Notes under the pieces: model-generated
Databases searched by the model: none
The model's input: the letters and a program-made list of their open reading frames with translations, nothing else
Told to the model about the DNA's origin: nothing
Shown here: positions 8,440-15,873 of the stretch, in pieces
Numbering within the stretch: position 1 is the stretch's first letter
How the letters are laid out: each line of letters begins with the position of its first letter
DNA from: Pyramidobacter piscolens W5455
GTDB lineage: Bacteria; Synergistota; Synergistia; Synergistales; Dethiosulfovibrionaceae
Length of the DNA: 46,354 nt
Assembly (NCBI RefSeq): GCF_000177335.1
Contig: NZ_ADFP01000093.1
Span: 1 to 46,354 of the forward strand
Direction: 5' to 3'
Translations under genes and position numbers: made by a program

Positions 8440-9036
8440 TTACTGATTCTGAAGCTGTTCAGCGGTGTACTTCCACTTGAAATCGCAGGTGTAGGTCTTG
8501 AAGTAATCCTTGGCGTTCTCCTTGGCGGGTACGCCGGTCTCGGGATCGATGTGAAGGAGATAATCCGTGGGCGGCTCGATGGTGAAGCGCAGCGTGTAGG
8601 TGCCGACCTTCAGGCCCTTCTTGATGTTGGCGCCGTAGTGGGGGCCGTCATCGGCGTTCATGGGCATGAAAGAACCGTACATGACGATCTTGTTGTTCTT
8701 GTCGAGGATCTCGTACTTGACGGTCAGGTACGCGGGCCAGATGTTGTCGCCGGCGCCGAAGCCGTACTGCACGGCGTATTCGGGCTGCAGGTGGATGTCG
8801 GCCTCGAGGTGCATGTCGGACTCTTCCTTGGAAGGATTCTTGCCGGCGGGATACATATCGACGGCCTGGAAGTACACGGCGGCAACGTTGTAGGGGCCGA
8901 CCTGCTTTTCTTCGCCGATGGAGATCTCGGCAAAGCCGCTCTCACCGGGTTTCTCCACCGCGGGGGCGGCCATGGCGGACGCCGCCAGAGCCATCACGGC
9001 AAGACCGGCCAGCATTGCGACGAAAGACTTTTTCAT
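8440..9036 (-). CDS. P19/Tp34-family periplasmic iron-binding protein
   Basis: This 198-residue protein has an Ala-rich signal peptide (cleavage near Ala-Met-Ala-Ala, ~residue 23). The mature part is the immunoglobulin-like P19/Tp34 (FetP) fold. Visible family landmarks are the paired ligand region 'MHLEADIH' (~80-87), 'WPAYLTV', and 'DGPHYGANI' (~131). His and Met residues at these places bind Cu/Fe in the Campylobacter P19 and E. coli FetP structures. The SD sequence is AAAGGAGG. The preceding gene is the FTR1 permease, the constant partner of this family. The product should capture or oxidise ferrous iron in the periplasm and pass it to FTR1. Confidence 0.92.
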   Translation of the reverse strand: MKKSFVAMLAGLAVMALAASAMAAPAVEKPGESGFAEISIGEEKQVGPYNVAAVYFQAVDMYPAGKNPSKEESDMHLEADIHLQPEYAVQYGFGAGDNIWPAYLTVKYEILDKNNKIVMYGSFMPMNADDGPHYGANIKKGLKVGTYTLRFTIEPPTDYLLHIDPETGVPAKENAKDYFKTYTCDFKWKYTAEQLQNQ

Positions 9037-9073
9037 AAAAACTTCCTCCTTTAAAGATATTGTTCTATAAAAG

Positions 9074-9090
9074 TTCCGCGCGGCGCGGAA
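9074..9090 (-). other. Intercistronic hairpin between ftr1 and p19 genes
   Basis: TTCCGCG-CGG-CGCGGAA is a perfect 7-bp stem, followed on the minus strand by CTTTTATAG. It could be a leaky terminator or an mRNA-stabilising stem that sets the P19:FTR1 ratio. Confidence 0.5.
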
Positions 9091-9108
9091 TCTTTCCGAA
9101 AACGAAAA

Positions 9109-10545
9109 CTACTTCGCTTCCCCGTTCTTCTTTTTGCTGAACAGGTGGGGCAGCGTTACCCACAGCGAGGCGATCAGCAGCATGACCTGCGGGATCAGGG
9201 TCTCGGCGCGGTCGTAAATGCTGAGGATCTCGATCGAGAACCCCTTCATCGCGGGGATCACCGTGCGTCCCGTGATCACGTCGGCCTCCGTCAGTTCCAC
9301 CACGCCCTTGCCCATGAAGGAGATGCACATCAAAAACAGCAGGACGCTCGTGAACAGGAAGAACGGCTTGAGCGGCAGCTTGACGCTGAAGTAACGGAAC
9401 GCCACCCAGACGACGACCAGCACCGCCGTGCCGGCGAGGATGCCGTAGACGATATGCGGGACGCTGTTCATGCCGCCCGTGAAGGCCGCCTTGTAGAACA
9501 GGATCAGCTCGGCGCCCTCGCGCATCACGGCGATAAACGCCGCAAAGATCAGCGTCCACCGGCTCTTGCTGTCGATCGACTGCCGCACCTTGCCGCCGAT
9601 GTAATTCTCCCAGCGCTCCGTGTCGGCTTTGGACAGCATCCAGTTGCTGACGTAGAACAACACGGCCACCGCCAGGAACATCGTCCAGCCTTCGAGCAGC
9701 TCGCGCGCCACGCCGCTGGCGTCGCCCATCATGTACTCTAGGAACCAGGCCAGCGCCGCGCTGGCGAGAATGGCGGCGAAGCAGCCGAGGTACACGCTCC
9801 TGATCATCGGCTTGTTGCCCGTCTTGATCAGATAGGCGACGATGGCGACGATGACCAGGATCGCCTCGAGCCCTTCGCGGACCAAAAGCCCGAACGCCGT
9901 CAGGAACGTCAGCCAGTCGCGGCTGACCGGCGCCCTCTTGGGAGCGGCGCTCCGGGCCGGCTGCGCGCCTTGGTCGGCGGGAGCGACCGCAGGCGTTTCC
10001 GGCGCCGCCTGTTTGTCCGCTGCGACGGCCTCAGCGCCGTACGGCGCCGGTTTGCCCGCCGAGCCGTAGACGGCTTCGCCGAGACTGTCCGGATCGGTGT
10101 CGCTGATGTCACCGTCCAGGACCATGGCGTCCTTGTAGACCTTCACTTTCAGGTCTTCGATCTCGTTGACGAGCGTCGCTTTGTCCATCGAATCGTTGTT
10201 GCCGAGCAGCACGTGCTTGATGGCCGAGAACTTGCCCTCGATGTGGTTGACGCGGGCCGAGGAGATGGCGACCATGACGTTCTTCTCGAAGCCCTGGATC
10301 TCGTAATAGCCGAAATAGGCGTCGTTCATGTTCTTGTGAGCGGCCTTGTACTCGCCCTTCTCGACGTTCTCGCGGGCGCGCGAGAACTCGATCGCCATGT
10401 CCGCCGCCACCGCTTTCCACGTGTCGTATTTCTTCTTCTTGGCCGCGGAAGCGTCCTGCGCCAAAGAGAAGAGAAGAAGGAAGAGAACAGCGACTGCGAG
10501 CAGCCCCAAGGACCACCCGCGCCACACCTTGTTCTTTGTCTGCAT
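9109..10545 (-). CDS. FTR1-family iron permease with N-terminal extracytoplasmic domain
   Basis: This 478-residue protein has a signal/anchor at 13-33 and an extracytoplasmic helical domain (~40-150). An Ala/Pro-rich linker follows (~165-210), then the FTR1 membrane domain with seven hydrophobic segments. The two iron-channel motifs of the family, REGLE (in 'LLVREGLEAILV') and REGAE (in 'VMREGAELILF'), lie in the first and fourth segments of that domain. FTR1 proteins take up iron together with a ferroxidase or iron-binding partner; here that is the P19 protein encoded next. It is the first gene of the ten-gene operon. The N-terminal domain with long linker resembles the extended FTR1/FetM layout. 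Confidence 0.92.
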   Translation of the reverse strand: MQTKNKVWRGWSLGLLAVAVLFLLLFSLAQDASAAKKKKYDTWKAVAADMAIEFSRARENVEKGEYKAAHKNMNDAYFGYYEIQGFEKNVMVAISSARVNHIEGKFSAIKHVLLGNNDSMDKATLVNEIEDLKVKVYKDAMVLDGDISDTDPDSLGEAVYGSAGKPAPYGAEAVAADKQAAPETPAVAPADQGAQPARSAAPKRAPVSRDWLTFLTAFGLLVREGLEAILVIVAIVAYLIKTGNKPMIRSVYLGCFAAILASAALAWFLEYMMGDASGVARELLEGWTMFLAVAVLFYVSNWMLSKADTERWENYIGGKVRQSIDSKSRWTLIFAAFIAVMREGAELILFYKAAFTGGMNSVPHIVYGILAGTAVLVVVWVAFRYFSVKLPLKPFFLFTSVLLFLMCISFMGKGVVELTEADVITGRTVIPAMKGFSIEILSIYDRAETLIPQVMLLIASLWVTLPHLFSKKKNGEAK

Positions 10546-10771
10546 CGTGCCGTCTCCTTAGAATTTAAATTTCCAGCCTTCGGCCCTTGCCGAGGACGCA
10601 ACTCCCCGCGCGGAGAAAAAACTCCGCGCGCCGACTCTGCTCATCAAGATCCGCTGCGTTTCCGCCAAAGATCTTGCCCGTGAAAAATATGCGCTGCGGA
10701 CTGGACTCCCTGTAAGTCTCGGACCGTGTGTTTCCCGACTTTTCTTAGTTGTTGCTAACTAATACGCCGTT
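10546..10771 (-). other. Long 5' leader of the iron operon with hairpin
   Basis: About 220 bases separate the inferred promoter from the ftr1 start. The leader holds a strong stem-loop, CGCGCGGAG / CTCCGCGCG (plus-strand 10607-10615 and 10622-10630, six-base loop). I see no known riboswitch and no ORF with a convincing SD sequence. Confidence 0.35.
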
Positions 10772-10788
10772 AGTTTAACATCTCTAAC
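10745..10788. promoter_or_regulatory. Candidate metal-repressor operator array
   Basis: Half-sites TTAGTT (10745-10750), AACTAA (10757-10762), TTAGTT (10770-10775) and CTAAC (10784-10788) form overlapping dyads over the -10 and start region of the iron operon. The arms recall the TTAGGTTAG/CTAACCTAA pattern of DtxR/IdeR-type iron repressors more than the Fur box. The match is by eye and imperfect. Confidence 0.4.
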
Positions 10789-10799
10789 CATCCTGTCAA
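10772..10799 (-). promoter_or_regulatory. Promoter of the iron operon
   Basis: On the minus strand there is a perfect -35 TTGACA (plus 10794-10799), a 16-base spacer and a -10 TAAACT (plus 10772-10777). It precedes the ftr1-p19 operon by about 220 bases. The weak -10 lies within the half-site array described separately, as expected for a repressed metal-uptake promoter. Confidence 0.6.
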
Positions 10800-10890
10800 G
10801 CGTTTTTTCAAAAAAATCCCCTTAGAGCAATTAAAAACATTCTCTCCCGGCCATGGCGCATCATTCTGATACTCGATCGGGAACGACAAA

Positions 10891-10929
10891 TCATACTATT
10901 TCTTGATCAAAAAGCCGAACACGAGGGCG
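10891..10929. repeat. 39-bp direct repeat, copy 1
   Basis: The 39 bases beginning TCATACTATTTC match 15582-15620 at 34 of 39 positions, in the same orientation. The conserved core includes GATCAAAAAGCCGAAC and CGAGGGCG. The two copies bracket the CoA cassette. A weaker 18-base relative (14 of 18 identical to copy 2) may lie at 10861-10878. Confidence 0.6.
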
Positions 10930-10942
10930 GGACCGTCGCCGC

Positions 10943-10987
10943 CGCAAAAAGCCGGAAAGAGCGTGGCGCTCTTTCCGGCTTTTTGCG
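10943..10987 (-). terminator. Terminator of the CoA cassette
   Basis: A perfect 21-bp inverted repeat (CGCAAAAAGCCGG... paired with ...CCGGCTTTTTGCG, loop of 3) lies 44 bases after the CoA-transferase stop. The T run is within the descending arm on both strands, so it could work in either direction. Confidence 0.85.
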
Positions 10988-11031
10988 TGGTTCTCTCGCA
11001 CAGTTTTTCTCGGCACAAGCCCGAGTCTGGT

Positions 11032-12288
11032 TCAGATAAGCCCCTTCTCTCGCAGCGACGAAATCTTGGCGTCGTCGTATCCGAGGATGGTCTTGAGGAT
11101 GTTTTCGGTATCCTGCCCGAGTTTCGGCGCCCCGCGCCAGACTTTGCCCGGCGTCTCGGACATCTTCGGGGCGATGCCGAAGGCGGTGATTTCGGTTTCG
11201 ACGGTCTGATCCTCGTACGTGATCCAGTCGTTTCGGCTTTTGAAATGTTCGTTCTCGAAGGCGGATTTGGCCGTGTTCAGCATGGCGCAGGGAACCCGCG
11301 CCTCCTCCATCTTCCGCTCGATCTCCGCGGCCGTCAGGGAGGCGCACCATTCGATGACCTTCCGGTTCAGCTCGCGTCCCTTGGGCGAGGCAACGGCTTC
11401 TATGCCGGACGAACAGTCGTTGTAGTTGAAGTAGTCAAGATCGAATCCGGCCCCCTGAATGAATCTCTTGTACACGCCCGGGCCGAATGCGCCGAGCGCC
11501 ACAAGGAAACCGTCCTTCGACTTGAAGATGTTGTAAGGCTGGAACGCCGGCGACGCGTTGCCGCTTCTTTCGGTGATTTTCCCAGCCATGGTGTACGTAG
11601 CATAGGTGCCGCACATGTACTGCGCCATCGCCTCGAACTGCGCCACGTCGACGACCTGCCCCTTGCCCGTTTTCTGAACGTTGACATACGCGGCCAGCAT
11701 GCCGAAGAGAACGGCATAGGCCGAAACGAAGTCGTTCGTATAGGGCTTGGACACGGCCGGATCGCGGTCGGGGTCGCCCTGCAGGTACAGCCAGCCGGAA
11801 AACGCCTGCCCGATCATGTCGTACGAAGCCCTGTTGCAGACCGACGGGACGCCGCCGAATTCCTTGTGCCCGAGTCCGCTGACGTGAACGATGACGAGTC
11901 TCGGATTGACCTTCAGCAGTTCTTCGTCGTAGATGCCGAGTTTCTCCAGCCAGACCATGTTCTCCATGAAGACGTCGGCTTCCCTGAGAAGCCCGTAGAA
12001 GATTTCCTTGACTTCTTCGTGCTTGAGGTTGAGCTCGAGCGTCATGGACAGTTTGTTTCTCGCGTCCTGCGCCCAGGCCGTGGAAACTTTCTTGCCGTTG
12101 ACGGTAGCGAACGGGGCCATCAAACGCAGCGTGTCGCCGACGCCGGGGCGTTCGATGTGGATGACTTCGGCCCCGAAATCGGCCAATACCGTGGCGGCAA
12201 AGGGCATCGCGATGAGAGAGCCGCTGTCGATGATCCTCATCCCCGCAAGGGGGCCGAATTCCGGGATGATAAACGTACGATCGCTCAT
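11032..12288 (-). CDS. CaiB/BaiF family CoA-transferase (CaiB-like)
   Basis: This 418-residue family III CoA-transferase moves CoA between carboxylic acids through a covalent Asp-linked intermediate. The N-terminal 'FGPLAGMRI.D.G..IA.PFA' and 'GAEVIHIE' segments, 'SGLG', 'QAFSGWL' and the C-terminal 'PGKVWRGAP..GQDTENIL' are close to E. coli CaiB, which works on carnitine/crotonobetaine/gamma-butyrobetaine. ATG 12288 is preferred over the upstream TTG because AGGAGG lies 9 bases before it. It is last in the operon after acyl-CoA dehydrogenase, EtfB and EtfA. The acid activated is unknown; a carnitine-like or other enoate substrate fits, but no CaiD, CaiC or CaiT is present. Confidence 0.88.
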   Translation of the reverse strand: MSDRTFIIPEFGPLAGMRIIDSGSLIAMPFAATVLADFGAEVIHIERPGVGDTLRLMAPFATVNGKKVSTAWAQDARNKLSMTLELNLKHEEVKEIFYGLLREADVFMENMVWLEKLGIYDEELLKVNPRLVIVHVSGLGHKEFGGVPSVCNRASYDMIGQAFSGWLYLQGDPDRDPAVSKPYTNDFVSAYAVLFGMLAAYVNVQKTGKGQVVDVAQFEAMAQYMCGTYATYTMAGKITERSGNASPAFQPYNIFKSKDGFLVALGAFGPGVYKRFIQGAGFDLDYFNYNDCSSGIEAVASPKGRELNRKVIEWCASLTAAEIERKMEEARVPCAMLNTAKSAFENEHFKSRNDWITYEDQTVETEITAFGIAPKMSETPGKVWRGAPKLGQDTENILKTILGYDDAKISSLREKGLI

Positions 12289-12346
12289 GGACAAAATCCT
12301 CCTTCAGAGTGTTATAAATCTCCGGACGAAGCGCGGACCCAAACCT

Positions 12347-13345
12347 TCAGGCTTTCCTCCTTTTGATCTCCTCGATCAGGGCCGGTACCAGCGTCCTGTA
12401 GTCGGTCACCGCGCCGTAGTGGGAGATGTCGAAAATCGGAGCGCCCTTGGTATGGTTGACGCTGATGATGCAGCCGGCTTTCTGCATGCCGACCTGGTAC
12501 TGGACCGAACCTGAAATCGCGACGTTGAAGATACACTTGGGCTTCACGGTCGTGCCGCTCTGGCCGATCTGCCGGTCATGCGGGAGCCATCCGTTGTCGA
12601 CCAGCGGACGAGACGCCGCAAGACGCCCACCCAGAAGGGCGGCGAGCTCGTTCAAACGCTCCAGGTCTGCTTCGCTCTTGATCCCTCGCCCGACCGAAAC
12701 CAGAATGTCCGCATCTTCTATGGATTCGCCGGAATCCTGCCGCGCCATCGTTTCAAGAACTTCGTAATCGCCGTCCGCCGCGACGTCCACCGTTTCGGCA
12801 ATCATCCTGCCCGCGGCGCCGGGGCGCGGCTCGACGGGATCGAACATCTTCGGACGGACGGTGACCATCTGCGGCCTCTTTTCGAGGATCGCAATGCGGG
12901 CAAGGATGTTGCCGCCGTATGCCGGCGTCGTCTGATAAAACACTCCGTCCTCGTCGAAGCCCAGGTCTATCGCGTCGGCGGTCAGCCCCGTGCGCAAAGA
13001 GACCATCACGCGCGGAGCCAAATCTCTCCCCAGCGAGGTGGCCCCGTAGAGCAGGATGGAAGGCCGATACTTTTGAGCCAGCTGCGTCAGGGCTTTTTCG
13101 TAAGGACGAGCGCTGTACTGCGCCAGGGCGTCGTTCTCGGCGACGATCGCGGCGTCGGCTCCGTACTCGAAAAGGACCGGGGCCAACGCGGTCACGCCCT
13201 TGCCCAGAAGCACCGCCGTGACTTCTTCTCCGGTGTGTTTTTTCAGATCGAGGGCCTGTGCCAGAATTTCGAAAACCGTGTCGTTCAATTCTCCGTTCTG
13301 CTGCTCGGCAAACACCCATATTCCCTTGCAGTCTTCCTGTGCCAT
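12347..13345 (-). CDS. etfA: Electron transfer flavoprotein alpha subunit
   Basis: This 332-residue FAD-binding subunit carries electrons for the acyl-CoA dehydrogenase encoded two genes upstream. Its C-terminal FAD domain shows 'SRPLVDNGW', 'QIGQSGTTV', 'AISGSVQ' and 'APIFDISHYG'. The position after SGxxQ, usually His in this family, is Tyr ('SGSVQYQVG'), which may tune the flavin. The gene starts 13 bases after etfB and is followed after 58 bases by the CaiB-like gene. The gene set etfB-etfA-dehydrogenase is typical of anaerobes that use ETF for enoyl-CoA reduction, often with flavin bifurcation; that mode is inferred. Confidence 0.93.
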   Translation of the reverse strand: MAQEDCKGIWVFAEQQNGELNDTVFEILAQALDLKKHTGEEVTAVLLGKGVTALAPVLFEYGADAAIVAENDALAQYSARPYEKALTQLAQKYRPSILLYGATSLGRDLAPRVMVSLRTGLTADAIDLGFDEDGVFYQTTPAYGGNILARIAILEKRPQMVTVRPKMFDPVEPRPGAAGRMIAETVDVAADGDYEVLETMARQDSGESIEDADILVSVGRGIKSEADLERLNELAALLGGRLAASRPLVDNGWLPHDRQIGQSGTTVKPKCIFNVAISGSVQYQVGMQKAGCIISVNHTKGAPIFDISHYGAVTDYRTLVPALIEEIKRRKA

Positions 13346-13358
13346 GAGCTTCGCCCCC

Positions 13359-14144
13359 TTAAATCAGGCGCTCGTTGTGCAGCAGATCGGCGATCTGCGT
13401 CGCGATTTCCCGCGGCTGCCCCTGAAAATACTTCGTGTCGGCCTTGCGTTTCGGCGGCTCCATCAGTCCGCGCGTCGACGTCGGCGAGCCGTTCATCCCG
13501 ATCCGGGAGGGATCCGCCCACAGGTCTTGAGCGGTCCACGTGTGCCGCGGCTTCTTCAGCGCCTTCACGATATCGACGGGCCTGGGATAACGCGGTTTGT
13601 TCATCTCCGCCGTGACGGTCACGAGAGCGGGCATTCTGGCTCTGACTTTTTGCGTGCAGTCCTCCAGACGTCGCTCGCAGACGACCCAGCCGTCCTCGAC
13701 GTCTATGGAAGAGGCCAGCGTGATCTGCGGGATGCCGAGGAAGGCCGCCGTGGCGGGCCCCGTCTGCGCGGTATCGCCGTCGATAGCGTTGCGCCCGAAC
13801 AGGAGCAGGTCATAGCCGCCGATCCGGCGTGCCGCCAGGGACAGAGTATACGCCGTTGCCAGCGTGTCCGCGCCGCCCAGCGGACGGTCCGATAACAGAT
13901 ACGACTCGTCGCAGCCAAGCGCCAGCGCTTTTTTCAGAACGTCTTCCGCCTGGGGCAGCCCCATGCTGATAACGCCGATCGTGCCGCCGTGCTTTTCTTT
14001 GAGCTGTACAGCCGCTTCAACGGCGTTCGCATCGACCGGGTTGAGTTTGCTCTCCACGCCTTCCCGCACGAGCCGTCCCGTTTTCGGGTCGAGCGCGACG
14101 TCGTCAGTATCCGGAACCTGCTTGACAAAAACGAGGATTTTCAT
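13359..14144 (-). CDS. etfB: Electron transfer flavoprotein beta subunit
   Basis: This 261-residue subunit has 'VFVKQVPDT' at the N terminus, 'NPVDANAVEAA' and 'GRNAIDGDTAQTGP' (~120-133). The last is the nucleotide-binding loop; its AIDGDTAQ form is the one seen in clostridial-type ETFs that bind a second FAD and bifurcate electrons, whereas ordinary ETFs bind AMP there. It lies 28 bases from the acyl-CoA dehydrogenase stop codon. A bifurcating role would link NADH oxidation to enoyl-CoA and ferredoxin reduction (inference). Confidence 0.93.
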   Translation of the reverse strand: MKILVFVKQVPDTDDVALDPKTGRLVREGVESKLNPVDANAVEAAVQLKEKHGGTIGVISMGLPQAEDVLKKALALGCDESYLLSDRPLGGADTLATAYTLSLAARRIGGYDLLLFGRNAIDGDTAQTGPATAAFLGIPQITLASSIDVEDGWVVCERRLEDCTQKVRARMPALVTVTAEMNKPRYPRPVDIVKALKKPRHTWTAQDLWADPSRIGMNGSPTSTRGLMEPPKRKADTKYFQGQPREIATQIADLLHNERLI

Positions 14145-14172
14145 CGGATTCCATGCCTCGATGGACGCGGGG

Positions 14173-15306
14173 CTATCGGCCGAGGACGGAGCTGCTGATG
14201 ACCAGACGCAGGATCTCGCTCGTGCCTTCGCCGATTTCCAAAAGCTTGGCGTCGCGATAGAATCTCTCGACGTCGAATTCCGCGCTGTAGCCGTTGCCGC
14301 CGAAGATCTGAATGCAGTCGTCGCACACTTCGCATGCCCATCGGGAGGCCAGGAGCTTCAGCTCCGCCGCTTCGACGGAAAATCGCTTCCCCTGCCGCTT
14401 GAGCTCGCAGGTATCCCAGACCATCAGGTCGGTGGCGCGGATTTTGGCCGCCATATCGGCGAACTTGAATCCGACCGCCTGGTGCCTGGCGATGGGCTTG
14501 CCGAACGTCGTGCGTTCCCTGGCATACGCGGCGGCCTTATCCATGGCGTGCTGCATCAGCCCCGAAGCGATGGCGCCGATGGAGATGCGCGCCCCGTCCA
14601 GAGCCTGCATGGCGATCATGAATCCCTTGCCTTCGTCGCCGACCAAAGAATCGGCGGGAAGCCTGACGTTGTCGAAAGAAAGTTCGCAGGTGGCGGTGCC
14701 CCTCATGCCCATCTTCTTCTCGAATTTGCCGACGGTCAGCCCTTCGGCGTCTTTGGGAACGACGAACACGGAAATGCCGTGGTTGCCGGCCGCGGGATCC
14801 GTTTTCGCCATGATCAGGTAGTAATCCGCGACGCCGGAGTTCGTGATCCACGCCTTGCTTCCGTTGAGGATATAGCCGCCGTCAGGCTGCTTCTCCGCCA
14901 CCGATTTGATCGCCGCCGCATCGGAGCCCGCGTTGGATTCCGTCAGACCGAAAGCGAAAACCTTGCCTTCGGCGCACTGCGGAACATATTTTTTCTTCTG
15001 CGCCTCGCTGCCGTGAAGGAGGATCATGTCGGCCGCCAGCCAATGAGCGTCGAGGAACAGCGCCACGGAAGCGCTGCCCCTGGCGATTTCGTTGATCACG
15101 ATCTCGCTGGTGATCGCGTCGCCGCCGCCTCCGCCGTACTCTTCCGGCATATGAATGGCCATCAGACCGGCTTCCGTCAGCTTTTTATGCAGATCGTGAT
15201 CGAATCCGTTCTCGTCCATCCATTGATCGCGCGGAGCGACTTCGTTCTTCGTGAACTCGCGGACCATGTCGCGAATCATCACCTGAGCCTCGCTGAACTG
15301 AATCAT
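14173..15306 (-). CDS. Acyl-CoA dehydrogenase (butyryl-CoA dehydrogenase-like)
   Basis: This 377-residue flavoenzyme has the three acyl-CoA dehydrogenase domains. The FAD/substrate motif 'FGLTESNAGSDAAAI' lies at ~128-142 and 'WITNSG' at ~166. The catalytic glutamate is in 'EIGEGTSEILRL' near residue 363, where short-chain dehydrogenases of the Bcd type have it. It is closer to Bcd than to E. coli CaiA. The second ATG (15306) is chosen because GGAGGG lies 6 bases before it but directly abuts the first ATG. In this operon it likely reduces an enoyl-CoA with electrons from EtfAB. The chain length is not resolvable by eye. Confidence 0.92.
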   Translation of the reverse strand: MIQFSEAQVMIRDMVREFTKNEVAPRDQWMDENGFDHDLHKKLTEAGLMAIHMPEEYGGGGGDAITSEIVINEIARGSASVALFLDAHWLAADMILLHGSEAQKKKYVPQCAEGKVFAFGLTESNAGSDAAAIKSVAEKQPDGGYILNGSKAWITNSGVADYYLIMAKTDPAAGNHGISVFVVPKDAEGLTVGKFEKKMGMRGTATCELSFDNVRLPADSLVGDEGKGFMIAMQALDGARISIGAIASGLMQHAMDKAAAYARERTTFGKPIARHQAVGFKFADMAAKIRATDLMVWDTCELKRQGKRFSVEAAELKLLASRWACEVCDDCIQIFGGNGYSAEFDVERFYRDAKLLEIGEGTSEILRLVISSSVLGR

Positions 15307-15396
15307 CTGCATCCCTCCATTTTTAAATGAATATTTGAGTGCAAAAGACGCGACTTTGCCATAATAAAAAGATCGTTACTTTTTTAGGCTGATTTT

Positions 15397-15405
15397 ATTA
15401 TATCA
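15397..15405 (-). promoter_or_regulatory. Extended -10 promoter of the CoA cassette
   Basis: On the minus strand TGATATAAT (TGn plus a perfect TATAAT) lies about 90 bases before the acyl-CoA dehydrogenase start, without a good -35. A dyad ATAATAAAA / TTTTATTAT (15361-15369 and 15393-15401) overlaps it and could be an operator. Confidence 0.55.
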
Positions 15406-15581
15406 TGAACGCGCACATTAATTTACCGTAAAACGGCCTCGGGCAAAAGCCTGAATTTTCGCAATAGCCCCGCGGCCACACGGGAACCGTGCCCCGGCGC
15501 TTTCCGGGAAGCCGTCAGCGGCGATTTTTTCAATCCCGCGCCGCACGTTATCGCGGCGCGGCGCGTGTCTGCGCGGCATTT

Positions 15582-15620
15582 TCATCCTGTTTCCCGATCA
15601 AAAAGCCGAACGCGAGGGCG
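15582..15620. repeat. 39-bp direct repeat, copy 2
   Basis: 34 of 39 bases match copy 1 at 10891-10929, same orientation. It lies between the cassette promoter and the tRNA-Ser gene. Confidence 0.6.
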
Positions 15621-15681
15621 CTGCGAGGGAGATTCGCAAAGCGGGCGGCGCAGTCTGCGGAAAGCCGGCTTTAAATACGAC

Positions 15682-15716
15682 TCAAGGCCCTGCAAATAAA
15701 AAATGCAGGGCCTTGA
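15682..15716 (-). other. 13-bp stem-loop downstream of tRNA-Ser
   Basis: TCAAGGCCCTGCA and TGCAGGGCCTTGA form a perfect 13-bp stem with an AT-only 9-base loop. It lies 57 bases after the tRNA 3' end. It is probably a terminator or processing stem, although the T residues (minus strand) are in the loop, not the tail. Confidence 0.5.
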
Positions 15717-15772
15717 AGAGTTTCGTCGATTTCACGCTGGATTTCATCTTTCTCGGGTTCATGAAGAAGCAT

Positions 15773-15860
15773 TGGCGGAGGGGAGAGGATTCGAACCTCC
15801 GGTACCCAAAGGTACACATGCCTTCCAAGCAAGCACCATCGACCACTCGGACACCCCTCC
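15773..15860 (-). tRNA. tRNA-Ser (anticodon GGA)
   Basis: Minus strand. Acceptor GGAGGGG pairs with CCCCTCC, followed by discriminator G and an encoded CCA. The D arm carries GTCCGAGTGGT, the anticodon loop is TTGGAAG (GGA reads UCC/UCU), the variable arm is long (type II, GTACC/GGTAC pair), and the T loop is TTCGAAT. A T-T mismatch at the second pair of the anticodon stem is the only irregularity. It has its own promoter. Confidence 0.95.
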
Positions 15861-15873
15861 GCGAACAAAGCGC

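Larger units (their letters stand above)
15313..15681. other. Intergenic region upstream of the CoA cassette
   Basis: Contains the cassette promoter, copy 2 of the 39-bp repeat and a 12-base palindrome AAAGCCGGCTTT (15661-15672). A 61-codon ORF (15489-15674, +) crosses the repeat but has no SD sequence and I do not accept it. Confidence 0.5.

Noticed and set aside
10745-10788. Fur box reading of the iron promoter dyads
   Set aside because: The GATAATGATAATCATTATC-type pattern is absent; the half-sites fit a DtxR-like arrangement better.
15489-15674. 61-codon plus-strand ORF over repeat copy 2
   Set aside because: Basic-residue-rich, no SD sequence, and coextensive with a repeat and a palindrome.
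15671-15868. 65-codon minus-strand ORF over the tRNA-Ser gene
   Set aside because: It is a translation of the tRNA and its terminator-like stem, with no SD sequence.
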